DNA of 64,000 bases from DAIPKP01 sp964545875 (GTDB lineage Bacteria > Synergistota > Synergistia > Synergistales > Aminiphilaceae). The position numbers and the translations under genes were made by a program. Below the pieces are notes generated by a model. It made no database searches. It was not told the DNA's origin and saw only the letters and a program-made list of their open reading frames with translations. Below, in pieces: positions 43,642 to 53,333 of this stretch (its first letter is position 1; each line of letters opens with the position of its first letter). Location of the stretch: contig CAZJHH010000004.1 of assembly GCA_964545875.1 (NCBI GenBank), forward strand, positions 124,001-188,000, read 5' to 3'.

Positions 43642-44531
43642 CAGCGCATCACCTTTCCTTTTTTCTCTATCCAGAGAGCAATTCCGTTAATTCCCAGGGT
43701 GACGACGAGAAGAAGAATACCCGCGAAAAAGAAGGCGTGGTAGTGTGGGGATCCCATGGGGGTTTCCCCCATCTCCGCGGCGATGGTGGAGGTAAGGGGC
43801 CGAACGGGGTCGAAAAAGGATCCTGGAATCATGGCAGCTCCTCCCGCGGCCATGAGAACCACCATGGTCTCTCCCACCGCCCGGAGAACCCCCAGCAGGG
43901 AAGCCTGGAGAATTCCCGGAAGCGCTGCGGGAACCACAACCCGGCATATGGTTTCCGATCGGGTAGCCCCCAGGGCATAGGATGCATCCCGGAGATCCTT
44001 GGGCACTGCCCCGAGGCTGTCCTCGGCGAGAGAAGCCACCACGGGAATCACCATAACCCCCATGAGCACCGAGGCATTCAGCAGATTCAACCCCGAAAGA
44101 AGACCGAAAGACTCCTGAAGCCAGGGGGCAATGATAACCATGCCGATGAATCCGAGCACCACCGAGGGGAAAAATCCCAGCACCTCCAGCACGGGTTTAA
44201 GCCACTCCCGAAGGGTGGAGGGACAGATTTCGGAAAGAAAAATCGCCGCTCCCAGACTGATGGGAAGGGCCAGAAGAGAGGCCGCACACGTAACTCCCAG
44301 AGATCCCACCAGAAGAGGAAACATGCCGAACTCCGGAGGATCCGCCGTGGGATACCAGTAATTTCCCAGAAGAATCTCCCCAAGCGAAGCCTCTCGGAGA
44401 AGAGGCAGCCCCTCCCTGAGAAGAAAAAAGAGAATGAAGAGCATTACCGCTATTCCTGAAGAGGCAAGAACGGTAATGACCGTTTCGGGAGCCCGATCTC
44501 CCCTCATGGGCACACTGCGCTTTTTCGTCAT
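43641..44531 (-). CDS. pstC: Phosphate ABC transporter permease PstC
   Basis: A 296-residue permease with six transmembrane helices. The EAA loop is YALGATRSETICRVVVPAA, and FPLLVGSLGVTCAASLLALP and PSVVLGFIGMVII are PstC-like. It is the first gene of the pstCAB-phoUBR operon. ATG at 44531 has AAGGGG upstream; the frame is open eight codons further. A Pho box lies at 44595-44633. Confidence 0.95.
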   Translation of the reverse strand: MTKKRSVPMRGDRAPETVITVLASSGIAVMLFILFFLLREGLPLLREASLGEILLGNYWYPTADPPEFGMFPLLVGSLGVTCAASLLALPISLGAAIFLSEICPSTLREWLKPVLEVLGFFPSVVLGFIGMVIIAPWLQESFGLLSGLNLLNASVLMGVMVIPVVASLAEDSLGAVPKDLRDASYALGATRSETICRVVVPAALPGILQASLLGVLRAVGETMVVLMAAGGAAMIPGSFFDPVRPLTSTIAAEMGETPMGSPHYHAFFFAGILLLVVTLGINGIALWIEKKGKVMR

Positions 44532-44594
44532 AATGCATCCCCTTTTCTGCCACATTGCCGAATGCGCTTCTTCCGGGAAGTCTACCGGGAGGAT

Positions 44595-44633
44595 GCAACA
44601 ACCCTGTTGCGGAAATGTAACAACTTGGAAACA
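44595..44633 (-). promoter_or_regulatory. Pho box (PhoB operator) of the pstCAB-phoUBR operon
   Basis: On the minus strand four units lie at exact 11-base steps: TGTTTC (44633), TGTTAC (44622), CGCAAC (44611) and TGTTGC (44600). The arrangement copies that before pstS, including a divergent third unit beginning CG. Confidence 0.78.
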
Positions 44634-44683
44634 TCTCTTTGAGGCTTACAAACACAGGATTTTGCGACTTTGGCGAAAAAACG

Positions 44684-44711
44684 AAAAAACCCCCGGAGCA
44701 CTTTCCGGGGG
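44684..44711 (-). terminator. Terminator of the first chemoreceptor gene
   Basis: An 8-bp G/C stem (44690-44697 with 44704-44711) and a 6-base loop are followed on the minus strand by six T residues, 26 bases after the chemoreceptor stop. It insulates the pst promoter from upstream transcription. Confidence 0.85.
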
Positions 44712-44737
44712 CTTCGTTACAGAATGTTTACATGGTT

Positions 44738-46819
44738 TTATCGTGTTTCCCCTAAAGGATCCTCCAGAAAAAACCGTCGCTCTGGAGCATACTCTCCGTC
44801 TCTTTCGCCCAGCCGGAAGCGCCGCACCGCGTCCTGAAGGGCCGAAGCCTTCTCGCCGGTTTCATCGAGCCTTCGGGCCATCTGTCCCGCCGCTTCCGAT
44901 ACCTCTCTGGTGACCGAGGAAACCGAATGTACCTCCTCCTCCAGGGTTCCAATGGATTTGGTAACACTTTCGATGGAGACAGCCATCTCCGAGGTGGCCG
45001 CAGCCTGCTCCTGAGAAACCGCGGCAATGTTCTGCATGGCCTCGTTCACGTCCCGGATGGCAAGAAGCTGCTCTTCCAACCTATTCCGAGCCTCTTCGGC
45101 CTCTCCCGCAGTTTTTTTCATGAGACCCGCCACCTCCTGGGTGATGGTCATGGAGGTGTTGGACTGGGTTCGAAGATCCTCGATAATTTCTCCTACCTTC
45201 CGGGCAGCCTTGTTGGATTCCTCTGCGAGCTTCCGTACCTCCTCCGCCACCACCGCAAAGCCTCGCCCCGCCTCGCCTGCCCGAGCGGCCTCGATGGCTG
45301 CGTTCAGCGCCAGCAGATTGGTCTGATCCGCAATTCCCGTGATGGTGGCAACGAATCCTACCACTTGCTGCACCGATGCAGTCAGAGCTCCCAAGGATTC
45401 CGTGCTTATCTGGGATTTCTCCCCCACCACTCGCATCTCCCCGATAACCCCCCGCACCTGGGCCACAGCGGTTTCCGCCGTATTCAAGGCCCGGGAAGCC
45501 GCTTCGGCTCCCTCAGTGGCGGATTGAGCCGCGGCGGAAGCTCCTCCCGCCACTTCTTCGATACTCGCGTTGGCCTCCTGAAGAGATTGGGCATTCTCCC
45601 GAAAGGTCTGGAGCATCATTTCCATGGAGCTTCGAATCTCCTCCACGGAACCGAGAGTTTCCTGAGAGATCGCTCCCAGAGAGGTGACGTTCTCTTCCGT
45701 AATACCGGCTTCCCGAGCCACCAGGCCGATAAGATTCCGGAAGGTTTCCAGCATGTGGTTCAATCCTCTGCCGATCCCGTGAATTTCAGTTTTTCCCGTA
45801 TCCGCAAAGGAAATGGAAAGATCTCCCTGAGCTCCCCGCCCGGCAAGCTCCAGAAGTTCCCGGATATCCCGGGAGAGGGAACGCACCACTGGCACGAGAA
45901 GGAGAAGTACCACGAAAATGGTAATTCCTCCGAGGACGAGAAGCCAGAGAGAAATTCCTCCTATGAGTTTCTTGGTGGTTTCCAGAGGATAGGCGATACC
46001 TACTCGAAAATCCTGATTCGTGGAGGCAAAGAACATGCGAAGTTTTTCGTCCCCCACGGAGTAATTTCCGTACCCTTCCCTCTCGCGCAGAAGACGGCTG
46101 CCAAATTCCACAAAACCGGAAGAAAACACCTGGCTGGTTCTGGAAATGTTCTCCTTGAGAATCCACTCCTTTTCGGGAGCGACCAGAACGTTCCCCTCTC
46201 CGTCGAAAAGATATCCCTCTCCGGATTCCATAACCCGAAGAGCCCCTACAAGCTCAGAGAGATACTCCAGGTCCATATCCACGGTCATCACTCCGAGAAG
46301 GCTATGGCCATCCTTTTTTGCGTAAAGCGGCATGGTAAGGCTGATCACCACCTGCCCCGAAGAAACGTCGATGTAGGGGCTCGTCAGGGTTATTCCCTTC
46401 CTTGCCAGAGCCTCCCGATACCACGGACGTTCCCGGGCATCGTAATCCTCTCCTTCGTCCCATCCGGATCCCACCGCCACTCTTCCGTCACTCTCCAAAC
46501 CGAAGTAGACATTCAGAGCCCCCCGGGAGAGAAAACGCTGATAGAGCCGCACCATGGCAACTTCAAGAGGTTCCTCCTCAAGGGTTCCCCGGGTAGCCAG
46601 ATGCTCCAACACCATGTCCGCCCCCGCCAAAAGGATGTTTTCCATGCCAGCAAAATAGAGATTCACCTCGCTTGCAGCCTCCCGGGCCACGGAGATTCCC
46701 GTGGCATCCACCATTTGGGAAAAGGCTTTTCCCGTGCGCAGATAGACCATCCCCACCATGGAGAAAATGGCCAGCATTACTCCGACTCCGAGAATCCAAA
46801 GTCTCGAACGGATTGTCAT
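44738..46819 (-). CDS. Methyl-accepting chemotaxis protein with Cache sensor
   Basis: This 693-residue chemoreceptor has an N-terminal transmembrane helix (LWILGVGVMLAIFSMVGMVY), a periplasmic double-Cache domain (about 35-280; WYREALARKGITLTSPYIDV is the ligand-pocket signature of dCache_1), a second helix (LWLLVLGGITIFVVLLLL), HAMP, and a cytoplasmic coiled coil with the hairpin tip LLALNAAIEAARAGEAGRGF. It reports a ligand, often an amino acid, to CheW/CheA. The start at 46819 was chosen by GGGGAGG and by identity of the first ten residues with the neighbouring receptor. The tail lacks a CheR-binding pentapeptide. Confidence 0.93.
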   Translation of the reverse strand: MTIRSRLWILGVGVMLAIFSMVGMVYLRTGKAFSQMVDATGISVAREAASEVNLYFAGMENILLAGADMVLEHLATRGTLEEEPLEVAMVRLYQRFLSRGALNVYFGLESDGRVAVGSGWDEGEDYDARERPWYREALARKGITLTSPYIDVSSGQVVISLTMPLYAKKDGHSLLGVMTVDMDLEYLSELVGALRVMESGEGYLFDGEGNVLVAPEKEWILKENISRTSQVFSSGFVEFGSRLLREREGYGNYSVGDEKLRMFFASTNQDFRVGIAYPLETTKKLIGGISLWLLVLGGITIFVVLLLLVPVVRSLSRDIRELLELAGRGAQGDLSISFADTGKTEIHGIGRGLNHMLETFRNLIGLVAREAGITEENVTSLGAISQETLGSVEEIRSSMEMMLQTFRENAQSLQEANASIEEVAGGASAAAQSATEGAEAASRALNTAETAVAQVRGVIGEMRVVGEKSQISTESLGALTASVQQVVGFVATITGIADQTNLLALNAAIEAARAGEAGRGFAVVAEEVRKLAEESNKAARKVGEIIEDLRTQSNTSMTITQEVAGLMKKTAGEAEEARNRLEEQLLAIRDVNEAMQNIAAVSQEQAAATSEMAVSIESVTKSIGTLEEEVHSVSSVTREVSEAAGQMARRLDETGEKASALQDAVRRFRLGERDGEYAPERRFFLEDPLGETR

Positions 46820-46941
46820 TATAAGATCCTCCCCTTGCATATCCGTAGTTTTCCGGAGACAGACAAAAGGACTTCCCCGGAACCACTGACCTGATACACT
46901 TCCGAGCTACCAAAGATTCTGCAGGGAGGCTTTTTTCGTAT

Positions 46942-46969
46942 ATAATAAAGAAAGTACGCGAAACTGCAA
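46942..46969 (-). promoter_or_regulatory. Candidate promoter of the first chemoreceptor
   Basis: TTGCAG (46969-46964), a 16-base spacer and TATTAT (46947-46942) on the minus strand precede the gene by about 120 bases. The remainder of 46820-47152 shows only a second inverted repeat (CTCGTGAA/TTCACGAG, 47104-47139). Confidence 0.4.
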
Positions 46970-47152
46970 TGAAACATAGGATACAATCCTCCTTTCGATA
47001 GGGGGTATTATATCCTCACATCTCTGCCTGTCCAGTACACATGGCGGGAAAATTCGCGCAAAACGGAAAAATGCGCCTCTCGGCCCAGCCTTGGTTCTCA
47101 CCTCTCGTGAATGAAAAGGATAACGGTTCTTTCACGAGCAGCTCGAAGGTGC

Positions 47153-47180
47153 AAAAAAGGGCGAACCCGAAGGTTCGCCC
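47153..47180 (-). terminator. Terminator of the second chemoreceptor gene
   Basis: A 9-bp stem (47159-47167 with 47172-47180) with a CGAA loop is followed on the minus strand by six T residues. It lies 36 bases after the stop codon. Confidence 0.88.
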
Positions 47181-47216
47181 TTTTACTTTCCGAACGCCGA
47201 AGGATCGTGAAAACTC

Positions 47217-49226
47217 CTACAGCGTGAACTGATCGATGGCCTCGTTCATTCGCAAGGCTTCCTCCGCCATGCTCTGGGCACTCTTGGCAATGGTCTCCGC
47301 TGCGGAAGAGGCCTCGGCGGTGGCCGCAGAGACGGAGCCTATGCTCTCCTCGAGCTTGGAGATGGATTCCGTCACGCTTCCCACGGCCTCCGCCATTTCG
47401 GAACTTGCCGCAGCCTGTTCCTGAGAGACCGCAGCGATGTTCTGCATGGCTTCGTTCACCGCCTGAATAGCCGCAAGCTCTTCCTTGAGCTCATCCTGGG
47501 CCTCGTTGGCCTCCGCCACGGTACTCTGCATGAGTTCCGCCGCCTCCCGGGTCATGGCTATGGAGGAATCAGACTGCTTCCGCAGCCCTTCGATGATCTC
47601 TCCCACCTTATGGGCGGCCTTGTTGGATTCCTCCGCGAGCTTCCGTACCTCCTCCGCCACCACGGCGAAGCCCCGCCCGGCCTCTCCCGCCCGGGCCGCC
47701 TCGATGGCGGCATTCAGGGCCAGCAGGTTGGTCTGATCCGCAATGCCCGTAATGGTGGAAACGAAGCTCGTCACGTCGTTCACCGAAGAAGCGAGCTGAG
47801 AGATGGCCTGAAGGCTCGCTTCGGAGCGGTTCCCCACCATGCCGATATCCTGAATAACCTTGTTCACCCGAGAGGCGGCGCTTTCGGCGGTGCTCATGGC
47901 TCGAGCCGCCGCTTCGGCGCCCTCCGTGGCGGAGTGGGCGGCGGAACTCGCTCCGCTGGCCACCTCTTCGATACTGGCGTTGGTCTCCTCCAGAGCCGCC
48001 GCATTGTCCCGGAAGGTTCCTTCCATCATCTCCATGGTTCCCCGGATCTCCTCCATGGATCCCACGGTTTCCTGAGAGAGTGCCGCCAGGTGCTCCGCAT
48101 GCTCCGTAGAGGTCTTGACACCGGAGTGAGCCGTTCCGATAAGTCCCCGGAGGGAGAGAAGCATGGCGTTGAGAGCCTCTCCGATACGATGGATCTCCGT
48201 TTGCCCCTTCTGGTTGAAGGATATGGTGAGATCCCCTTCCCCCACCCGCCGGGTGTTCTGGAGAAGAGCCCGAATGTCTCGGGTGAGGCTCCGCAAAATG
48301 GGCACCACCAGGAGAAGCACCACCAGAACCGCCACGCACCCCACCACCAGAAGCCAAAGAGTAACGGAGCGCACCGTGGACCGGATATTCGCCAGGGGAT
48401 ATTCGATCCCCACCCGGTAGTTCTGTGCGGTGGAGGCGAAGTACATGCGCTTGGGTTCCCCCTGCATGACGTACTCTCCCTGGCCGCTCTTTTCCCGGAG
48501 GAGCTTGGAAGAAGCGAAGGATGCAAACTCCCGGGAGATGGCCTCGGAGGTGGTAGCCACGTTTTCTTTGAGAACCCATTCCTTTTCCGGGGCCGCAAGA
48601 ACCGTTCCCTCCGCATCCACCAAAACCCCGAATCCCACGCCGTTGATATTCTGCTGGGAGACGAGATCTACCAGGTAATTCAGCCCGATGTCTATAGCCG
48701 CCACTCCGAAAAGGGAACCGTCTTTGAGATAGAGAGGCCGGGTGAGGCTGATGACGAGATCTCCCGTCACGCCGTCCACGTAGGGGCTGCTGAGGGAGAT
48801 TTCCCTGCTCTGGAGGGATTCGGTATACCAGGAGCGCTTCCGGGCATCGTATCCTTCGGGTTCCTTCCACTGAGAGCCGATGGCGATGGCTCCGGTGCTT
48901 TCCAGACCAAGAAAGACATCCTTCACTCCCCGGGGAAGATAGCTTTCGTATAAAACGGTGAAAAACTTTTCGATTTCATCCTCGCTGGAGATCATGCCGT
49001 TTTCCACCAAATATTTCAGGCTGTCCGCAGCTCCCACGAGAACCTTCTCCATGCTCTCGAAGTAAAGATCCATGGTCTCCGCCGCATCCTGCACCATGGA
49101 GAGCCCGGTCTCGTCGATCATGTTCGTGAGCACCGAACTGGATCGAAGATAGACGATACCCACCATGCAGAGAATGGCCAATACGGTTCCCACCGCAAGA
49201 ATCCATAGCCGTGATCGAATTGTCAT
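47217..49226 (-). CDS. Methyl-accepting chemotaxis protein with Cache sensor
   Basis: This 669-residue receptor is a paralogue of the neighbour at 44738-46819: the same start (MTIRSRLWIL), double-Cache periplasmic domain (SWYTESLQSREISLSSPYVD), second membrane helix, HAMP and signalling tip (LLALNAAIEAARAGEAGRGF). The sensor domains differ more than the signalling domains, so the two probably detect different ligands. GAGGGGAAG precedes the ATG. It has its own terminator, and about 400 bases separate the two genes, so they are transcribed separately. Confidence 0.93.
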   Translation of the reverse strand: MTIRSRLWILAVGTVLAILCMVGIVYLRSSSVLTNMIDETGLSMVQDAAETMDLYFESMEKVLVGAADSLKYLVENGMISSEDEIEKFFTVLYESYLPRGVKDVFLGLESTGAIAIGSQWKEPEGYDARKRSWYTESLQSREISLSSPYVDGVTGDLVISLTRPLYLKDGSLFGVAAIDIGLNYLVDLVSQQNINGVGFGVLVDAEGTVLAAPEKEWVLKENVATTSEAISREFASFASSKLLREKSGQGEYVMQGEPKRMYFASTAQNYRVGIEYPLANIRSTVRSVTLWLLVVGCVAVLVVLLLVVPILRSLTRDIRALLQNTRRVGEGDLTISFNQKGQTEIHRIGEALNAMLLSLRGLIGTAHSGVKTSTEHAEHLAALSQETVGSMEEIRGTMEMMEGTFRDNAAALEETNASIEEVASGASSAAHSATEGAEAAARAMSTAESAASRVNKVIQDIGMVGNRSEASLQAISQLASSVNDVTSFVSTITGIADQTNLLALNAAIEAARAGEAGRGFAVVAEEVRKLAEESNKAAHKVGEIIEGLRKQSDSSIAMTREAAELMQSTVAEANEAQDELKEELAAIQAVNEAMQNIAAVSQEQAAASSEMAEAVGSVTESISKLEESIGSVSAATAEASSAAETIAKSAQSMAEEALRMNEAIDQFTL

Positions 49227-49576
49227 ACTCTTTCACTTCCCCTCTCATTTCGTTAAGAATATAAATTATGAAAAATGCCCTTCTTTCTTCGGGAAAACCT
49301 TTCCAGAAAATCCCTGTCTTTCATAAAGCCTCCTCTCCTCAGGCTTCTCCAGGAAATTTTATCATGCCGGGCCTGAAGAAATCGGGGAGGCGTACTTTCT
49401 TTCGTTTTTTCAGAATTTATTTCAAAAATTTTCTCTATCTGTCCCCCGTAAGAGAAGATTTGCAAAACACTTTTGTAACCTTTCCCATACCCTTTTTTTC
49501 CCTTTCCCTGTATGCTTATGTTCATAAAGAAATCCCAGCGGAAAAACCCCCGGATGCGGGAGAAAGGAGGATCTCC
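49227..49576. other. Divergent regulatory region of chemoreceptor and kinase genes
   Basis: This 350-base stretch must hold promoters for both directions. It is A/T-rich at 49400-49530. TATATT on the minus strand near 49259 and TATGCT near 49511 on the plus strand are possible -10 sites, but neither has a good -35. No RNA or small gene with a ribosome site was seen. Confidence 0.35.
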
Positions 49577-51544
49577 ATGAAATTCCCGAAATGGTTTGCT
49601 CGAAAAAAGAATTCTCCCCCCCTCAAAACACCGGGGCTCTCTCTTTTCTACGTTTTCCTCGTGCTTCTTCCCGGTATGGTGCTGGGATTTTTTGCCCTTT
49701 CCTCTTTCGAAAAGGAAGAAAGCCTCCTGGAGAAGCGTTTTCGGGAAACCCTGCATGCGGAGATGCGCCTCCTCTCCCAGCGGGTGCTTTCTTTTCTCGA
49801 AGAGGTTGAACTGGAACTGTACCGGGAGATCCGGGATCTTCCGCCCCGGGAAGAAGAGCTTTTCTTCTCCCGATGGCAACAGGAAAATCCTCTGGTGGAC
49901 ATTCCCTTTCTCCTGAACAGCCGCCTCGCCCTGGTGCTCCCTCACCCTTCGGAACACGAAGAGCCCAGGATCCGGGCCTTCGCCTCCTGGGGCGAATCCT
50001 TCTTCGAAGGAACCTCCTCGGGGCGGAATATAGAACATATCCTCACGGCCTGGAAGGAGAGTTTTGCCCCTCCGGCACCTCTCCGGGAAGAGACTCCTTT
50101 GGCAGAGGATCTTGCAATTTCTCCCGCCTCCCTCTCGCCGGCACAGGATACCGCGGCAGCCCCTCCTCCCGGGGGAGCCTCCGGCACATCTTTCTCGAAA
50201 ACCCTCTCCCGGAAAGCATCGGCACCTCGGGAGCTTTCCGGAGCACCTGAAGACGCCCCTCCCGAGGAAGCTTCGGAGGAGACATCCTGGGAGGCAAACG
50301 AGGAAAAAGGTTTCGTGAAATCCGAAGAAATCCTGGAAGAGACAAGGCCCTTCCTCTTCCGTAAGCCCTATCCCTTTCCCGAGGAGATTCGGGAAAAATC
50401 CTTCGGTCTTCTGCCCTACATGATGGATAACCGAATTCTCTTCCTTTTCTGGGCCCGCCGGGGTGATGATATCGGGGGTTGCCTTCTCCGGGAGGATCTT
50501 CTCAAGGAAAAGCTCGGAGAGACGCTCTCCCGCAGCCTTTCCTCCTCGGGAGAGAACTATGCCCTGGCAGTGCTCGACGAGCATGGAGAACGAATTTTTC
50601 CCCGGAAAGAGGAAAACCCCACTCTTCACGGATCTCCCTACGAGAGTATTTCCATGCCTCCCCTGCTCCCCTACTGGAGCTGCGTGGCCTTTCTCGCTCC
50701 CTCCCACGGCATGCTCGCCCAGGCCAGGGAGAGCCGGATGCGGCACATTCTGGTCATCGGATCTCTTCTCTTTTCTCTTTCGGGAGGAACCTTTCTGCTT
50801 CTCCGGACACTCCGGATGGAGATGCGCACCGCCGCACAGAAGACTACCTTTGTAGCCAAGGTTTCTCACGAACTGAAAACACCCCTCACCTCTCTCCGGC
50901 TCTTTGCGGAAATGCTCGAGGAAGGACGCATTTCCGGAGAGGAGAAGCGCCGCCGCTACCTGGGGCTTATGGTTTCCGAGATCGAACGCCTCACCCGGCT
51001 CATCGAAAACATCCTGGACTTTTCCCGAAGAGAACGGGGACTCAAACGATACTCCCTCAAGGAAACGGAACTCTCTTCTCTGGTGGAACAGATCGTGGAG
51101 AGCCAGCGCCCCCGTTTGGAAAGCCAGGGATTTTCCCTCTCTCTCCAAGGAAAGAAGCCTCTCGGAGTTCTGGCGGACGAGGAGGGAATCGCCCAGATTC
51201 TGCTGAACTTGCTGACCAATGCGGAAAAATATTCGGATACCCGGAAGGAAATCGAGATACGCCTGGGAGGGGACGAAACATCCGTGTGGGTGGACGTGAT
51301 GGACCGGGGCATAGGTATTGCACCGGGAGATCGGGAGCGGATCTTCCGGGAATTTTACCGGGTGGACGACTCTCTCACCTCCCGAGCCCAGGGAGCGGGA
51401 CTGGGGCTCTCGATATCCCGAAATATCGCCCGGGATCACCGGGGAGATCTCTTCACTCTTCCCCGAGAGGGCGGAGGAAGCATTTTCCGACTTCTTCTTC
51501 CCCGGAAAGACGGCAAAGACATTTCCCGAGAGGAGGCTGTGTAG
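49577..51544 (+). CDS. Sensor histidine kinase
   Basis: This 655-residue kinase has a first membrane helix (LFYVFLVLLPGMVLGFFAL), a long periplasmic part with an unusual Pro/Ala/Glu-rich insert (about 180-260: ASLSPAQDTAAAPPPGGASG), a second helix (ILVIGSLLFSLSGGTFLLL) and the kinase core. The H box is VSHELKTPLTSL, with N box LLNLLTNAEKYSD and G boxes DRGIGIAPGD and GAGLGLSIS. The start ATG at 49577 has AAAGGAGG seven bases upstream. The stop is immediately followed by the regulator's ATG. The signal is unknown. Confidence 0.9.
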   Translation: MKFPKWFARKKNSPPLKTPGLSLFYVFLVLLPGMVLGFFALSSFEKEESLLEKRFRETLHAEMRLLSQRVLSFLEEVELELYREIRDLPPREEELFFSRWQQENPLVDIPFLLNSRLALVLPHPSEHEEPRIRAFASWGESFFEGTSSGRNIEHILTAWKESFAPPAPLREETPLAEDLAISPASLSPAQDTAAAPPPGGASGTSFSKTLSRKASAPRELSGAPEDAPPEEASEETSWEANEEKGFVKSEEILEETRPFLFRKPYPFPEEIREKSFGLLPYMMDNRILFLFWARRGDDIGGCLLREDLLKEKLGETLSRSLSSSGENYALAVLDEHGERIFPRKEENPTLHGSPYESISMPPLLPYWSCVAFLAPSHGMLAQARESRMRHILVIGSLLFSLSGGTFLLLRTLRMEMRTAAQKTTFVAKVSHELKTPLTSLRLFAEMLEEGRISGEEKRRRYLGLMVSEIERLTRLIENILDFSRRERGLKRYSLKETELSSLVEQIVESQRPRLESQGFSLSLQGKKPLGVLADEEGIAQILLNLLTNAEKYSDTRKEIEIRLGGDETSVWVDVMDRGIGIAPGDRERIFREFYRVDDSLTSRAQGAGLGLSISRNIARDHRGDLFTLPREGGGSIFRLLLPRKDGKDISREEAV

Positions 51545-52261
51545 ATGAACGAATATATTCTCATCGTGGAGGATGACCCGTCGATTCTTCTCGCGCTGAA
51601 AGATCTTCTGGAAGGAGAGGGCTATCGGATAACCACCGCCCGGGACGGTGTGGAGGGGCTGGAGCTTTTCCGGGAATCTCCTCCGGAAATGGTGCTTCTG
51701 GATATCATGATGCCCCGTATGAGCGGGTACGATCTCTGCAGGGAAATCCGCAAAAGCCATCCCCTGCTTCCCCTGCTGATGCTCACCGCCAAGGGGGAGG
51801 AGGTGGACAAGGTGCTCGGCCTGGAGCTGGGAGCGGACGATTACATGGTGAAACCCTTCGGCATGCAGGAGCTTCTCGCCCGGATACGCTCCGCCCTCCG
51901 CCGCCGCCGGGCCATGGAAGATGTCCGGTTTCGGAACGGGAAAGAGGATTCGCAGGAAGAAGGAACCTTTCTCTTCGGGAGCTGCCGCATCGACCAGGCA
52001 GCCATGGAGGGTATTCGAGGAGAGACCGTCTTTTCCCTCACCGAAAAGGAGCTTGCCATTCTGCGGCTCCTGGCGGAACATCCCGGAAAGGTGGTGGACC
52101 GGGGAGACATGCTGGACCTGCTCTGGGGAGTTTCGGAAGACGTCACCACCCGCACGGTGGATCAGCACATTCTCCGGCTCCGCAAAAAGATCGAGGAGGA
52201 TCCGGGAAACCCGAAACACATCATCACCATGTACGGCAGAGGGTATAAATACGTGCCGTGA
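51545..52261 (+). CDS. OmpR-family response regulator
   Basis: The 238-residue protein pairs with the kinase ahead of it, with no gap between genes. The receiver has DD acidic pair (IVEDDPS), phospho-Asp in MVLLDIMMPRMSG, Thr in MLTAKGE and Lys in MVKPFG. The winged helix includes FSLTEKELAILRLLAEHPGK and TVDQHILRLRKKIE. Targets cannot be told from this window; no Pho-type repeats lie nearby. Confidence 0.93.
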   Translation: MNEYILIVEDDPSILLALKDLLEGEGYRITTARDGVEGLELFRESPPEMVLLDIMMPRMSGYDLCREIRKSHPLLPLLMLTAKGEEVDKVLGLELGADDYMVKPFGMQELLARIRSALRRRRAMEDVRFRNGKEDSQEEGTFLFGSCRIDQAAMEGIRGETVFSLTEKELAILRLLAEHPGKVVDRGDMLDLLWGVSEDVTTRTVDQHILRLRKKIEEDPGNPKHIITMYGRGYKYVP

Positions 52262-52348
52262 AAGACGCCGCACAACCACTGAGAAGCGACGAGAAAAGTT
52301 ATTCCCCGGGAAAATGACGAGTGTGGAATGGACATACTCCTTTCCGCG

Positions 52349-52379
52349 GGGGTAGCTTTTACCCCGGACGGAAAGTCCG
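52349..52379 (+). terminator. Two overlapping small hairpins after the regulator
   Basis: GGGGTA/TACCCC (52349-52365) and CGGAC/GTCCG (52365-52379) are adjacent stems about 90 bases after the response-regulator stop, in a 256-base gap without a gene. T-rich sequence follows further on. A weak terminator or part of the next gene's leader. Confidence 0.35.
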
Positions 52380-52517
52380 ACCCTCGGCCGGAGTTATTTT
52401 TCGATTTTACCGAGAAGTTCCGGCTCTTTCGGGCTTCTCCGGCATTCGGTCCGACGGGTACTCGTGTTTGCCCCCTGCTTTTCGCTTCCTAATAACCATG
52501 AGGAGGTTCTGTCAGTC

Positions 52518-53333
52518 GTGATACTGCGAATTCTTTCCTTTCTCGGAGTTCTCGCGGGAGGGCTCTACCTTGCCTTTTTCGTGGGAGGCTTTCTGTGGCG
52601 GGACATGCTCATCTTCCACCCCCCCGCAGCTTCCTACGAAGAGGACGGATATGTACGACTTCTTACCGCCCGGGACGGTACCAGGCTGTCTCTCTACGCC
52701 CTTCCTCCGAAGAGCTCCGAGGCCCTTTCGATTCTCTATTTTCATGGCAACGCCGAGGATACGGGGCATCTGCGCTTTCTCTTTCAAAATCTCGCCGCCC
52801 GAGGCTACGGGGTCTATGCCCTGGATTATCGGGGATACGGCCTCAGCCAGGGACGTCCCTCCACGGAGAACATCTGTGACGATGCCCATACCGCCTGGAA
52901 GTACCTGGTGGACGAAGAAAAAATCTCCCCTTCCCGGATCGTGCTCTACGGGCGTTCCATCGGCACAGGCCCTGCCCTTCGCCTTGCGAGGGAGCATACT
53001 CCGGCGGGAGTGATCCTGGAGGGAGGATTTCTCTCGGTCTTCCGAGTGCTTACCCGCATACGGATCCACCCCCTGGATCCTCTCGGGAATATCGAAAATA
53101 TCCCCCATCTCGCCTCTCCCCTTCTCGTCATCCACGGCACCCGGGACGGAGTGGTGCCCTGGAGCCAGGGAAAAAAGCTCTACGAGGCAGCGCAGGTTCC
53201 CAAGGAACATTACTGGGTAAAGGGAGCGGGACACAACAATCTGCTCTTCGTGGCGGGGGAGACTTACTACGAGAGGCTTGAAAAGTTTCTGGAAAAGCTT
53301 TCTCCAAACCTTTCGGAAAGGCCCGAACCGTGA
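52518..53333 (+). CDS. Membrane-anchored alpha/beta hydrolase
   Basis: This 271-residue protein has an N-terminal membrane anchor (VILRILSFLGVLAGGLYLAFF) and an alpha/beta-hydrolase fold. The oxyanion segment is YFHGNAED, the nucleophile elbow is GRSIGTG (Ser), the acid is Asp in HGTRDGVVP and the base is His in GAGHNNL. It resembles the BEM46/YqkD family of serine hydrolases, whose natural substrates are unknown. The start is GTG at 52518, following GAGGAGG by 12 bases. It overlaps sfsA by four bases. Confidence 0.85.
   Translation: MILRILSFLGVLAGGLYLAFFVGGFLWRDMLIFHPPAASYEEDGYVRLLTARDGTRLSLYALPPKSSEALSILYFHGNAEDTGHLRFLFQNLAARGYGVYALDYRGYGLSQGRPSTENICDDAHTAWKYLVDEEKISPSRIVLYGRSIGTGPALRLAREHTPAGVILEGGFLSVFRVLTRIRIHPLDPLGNIENIPHLASPLLVIHGTRDGVVPWSQGKKLYEAAQVPKEHYWVKGAGHNNLLFVAGETYYERLEKFLEKLSPNLSERPEP

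Noticed and set aside
49253..52279. 1008-codon open frame on the minus strand
   Set aside because: It lies opposite the sensor kinase and response regulator, which have clear motifs and ribosome sites. The antisense frame has no domain, and codon bias explains its length.
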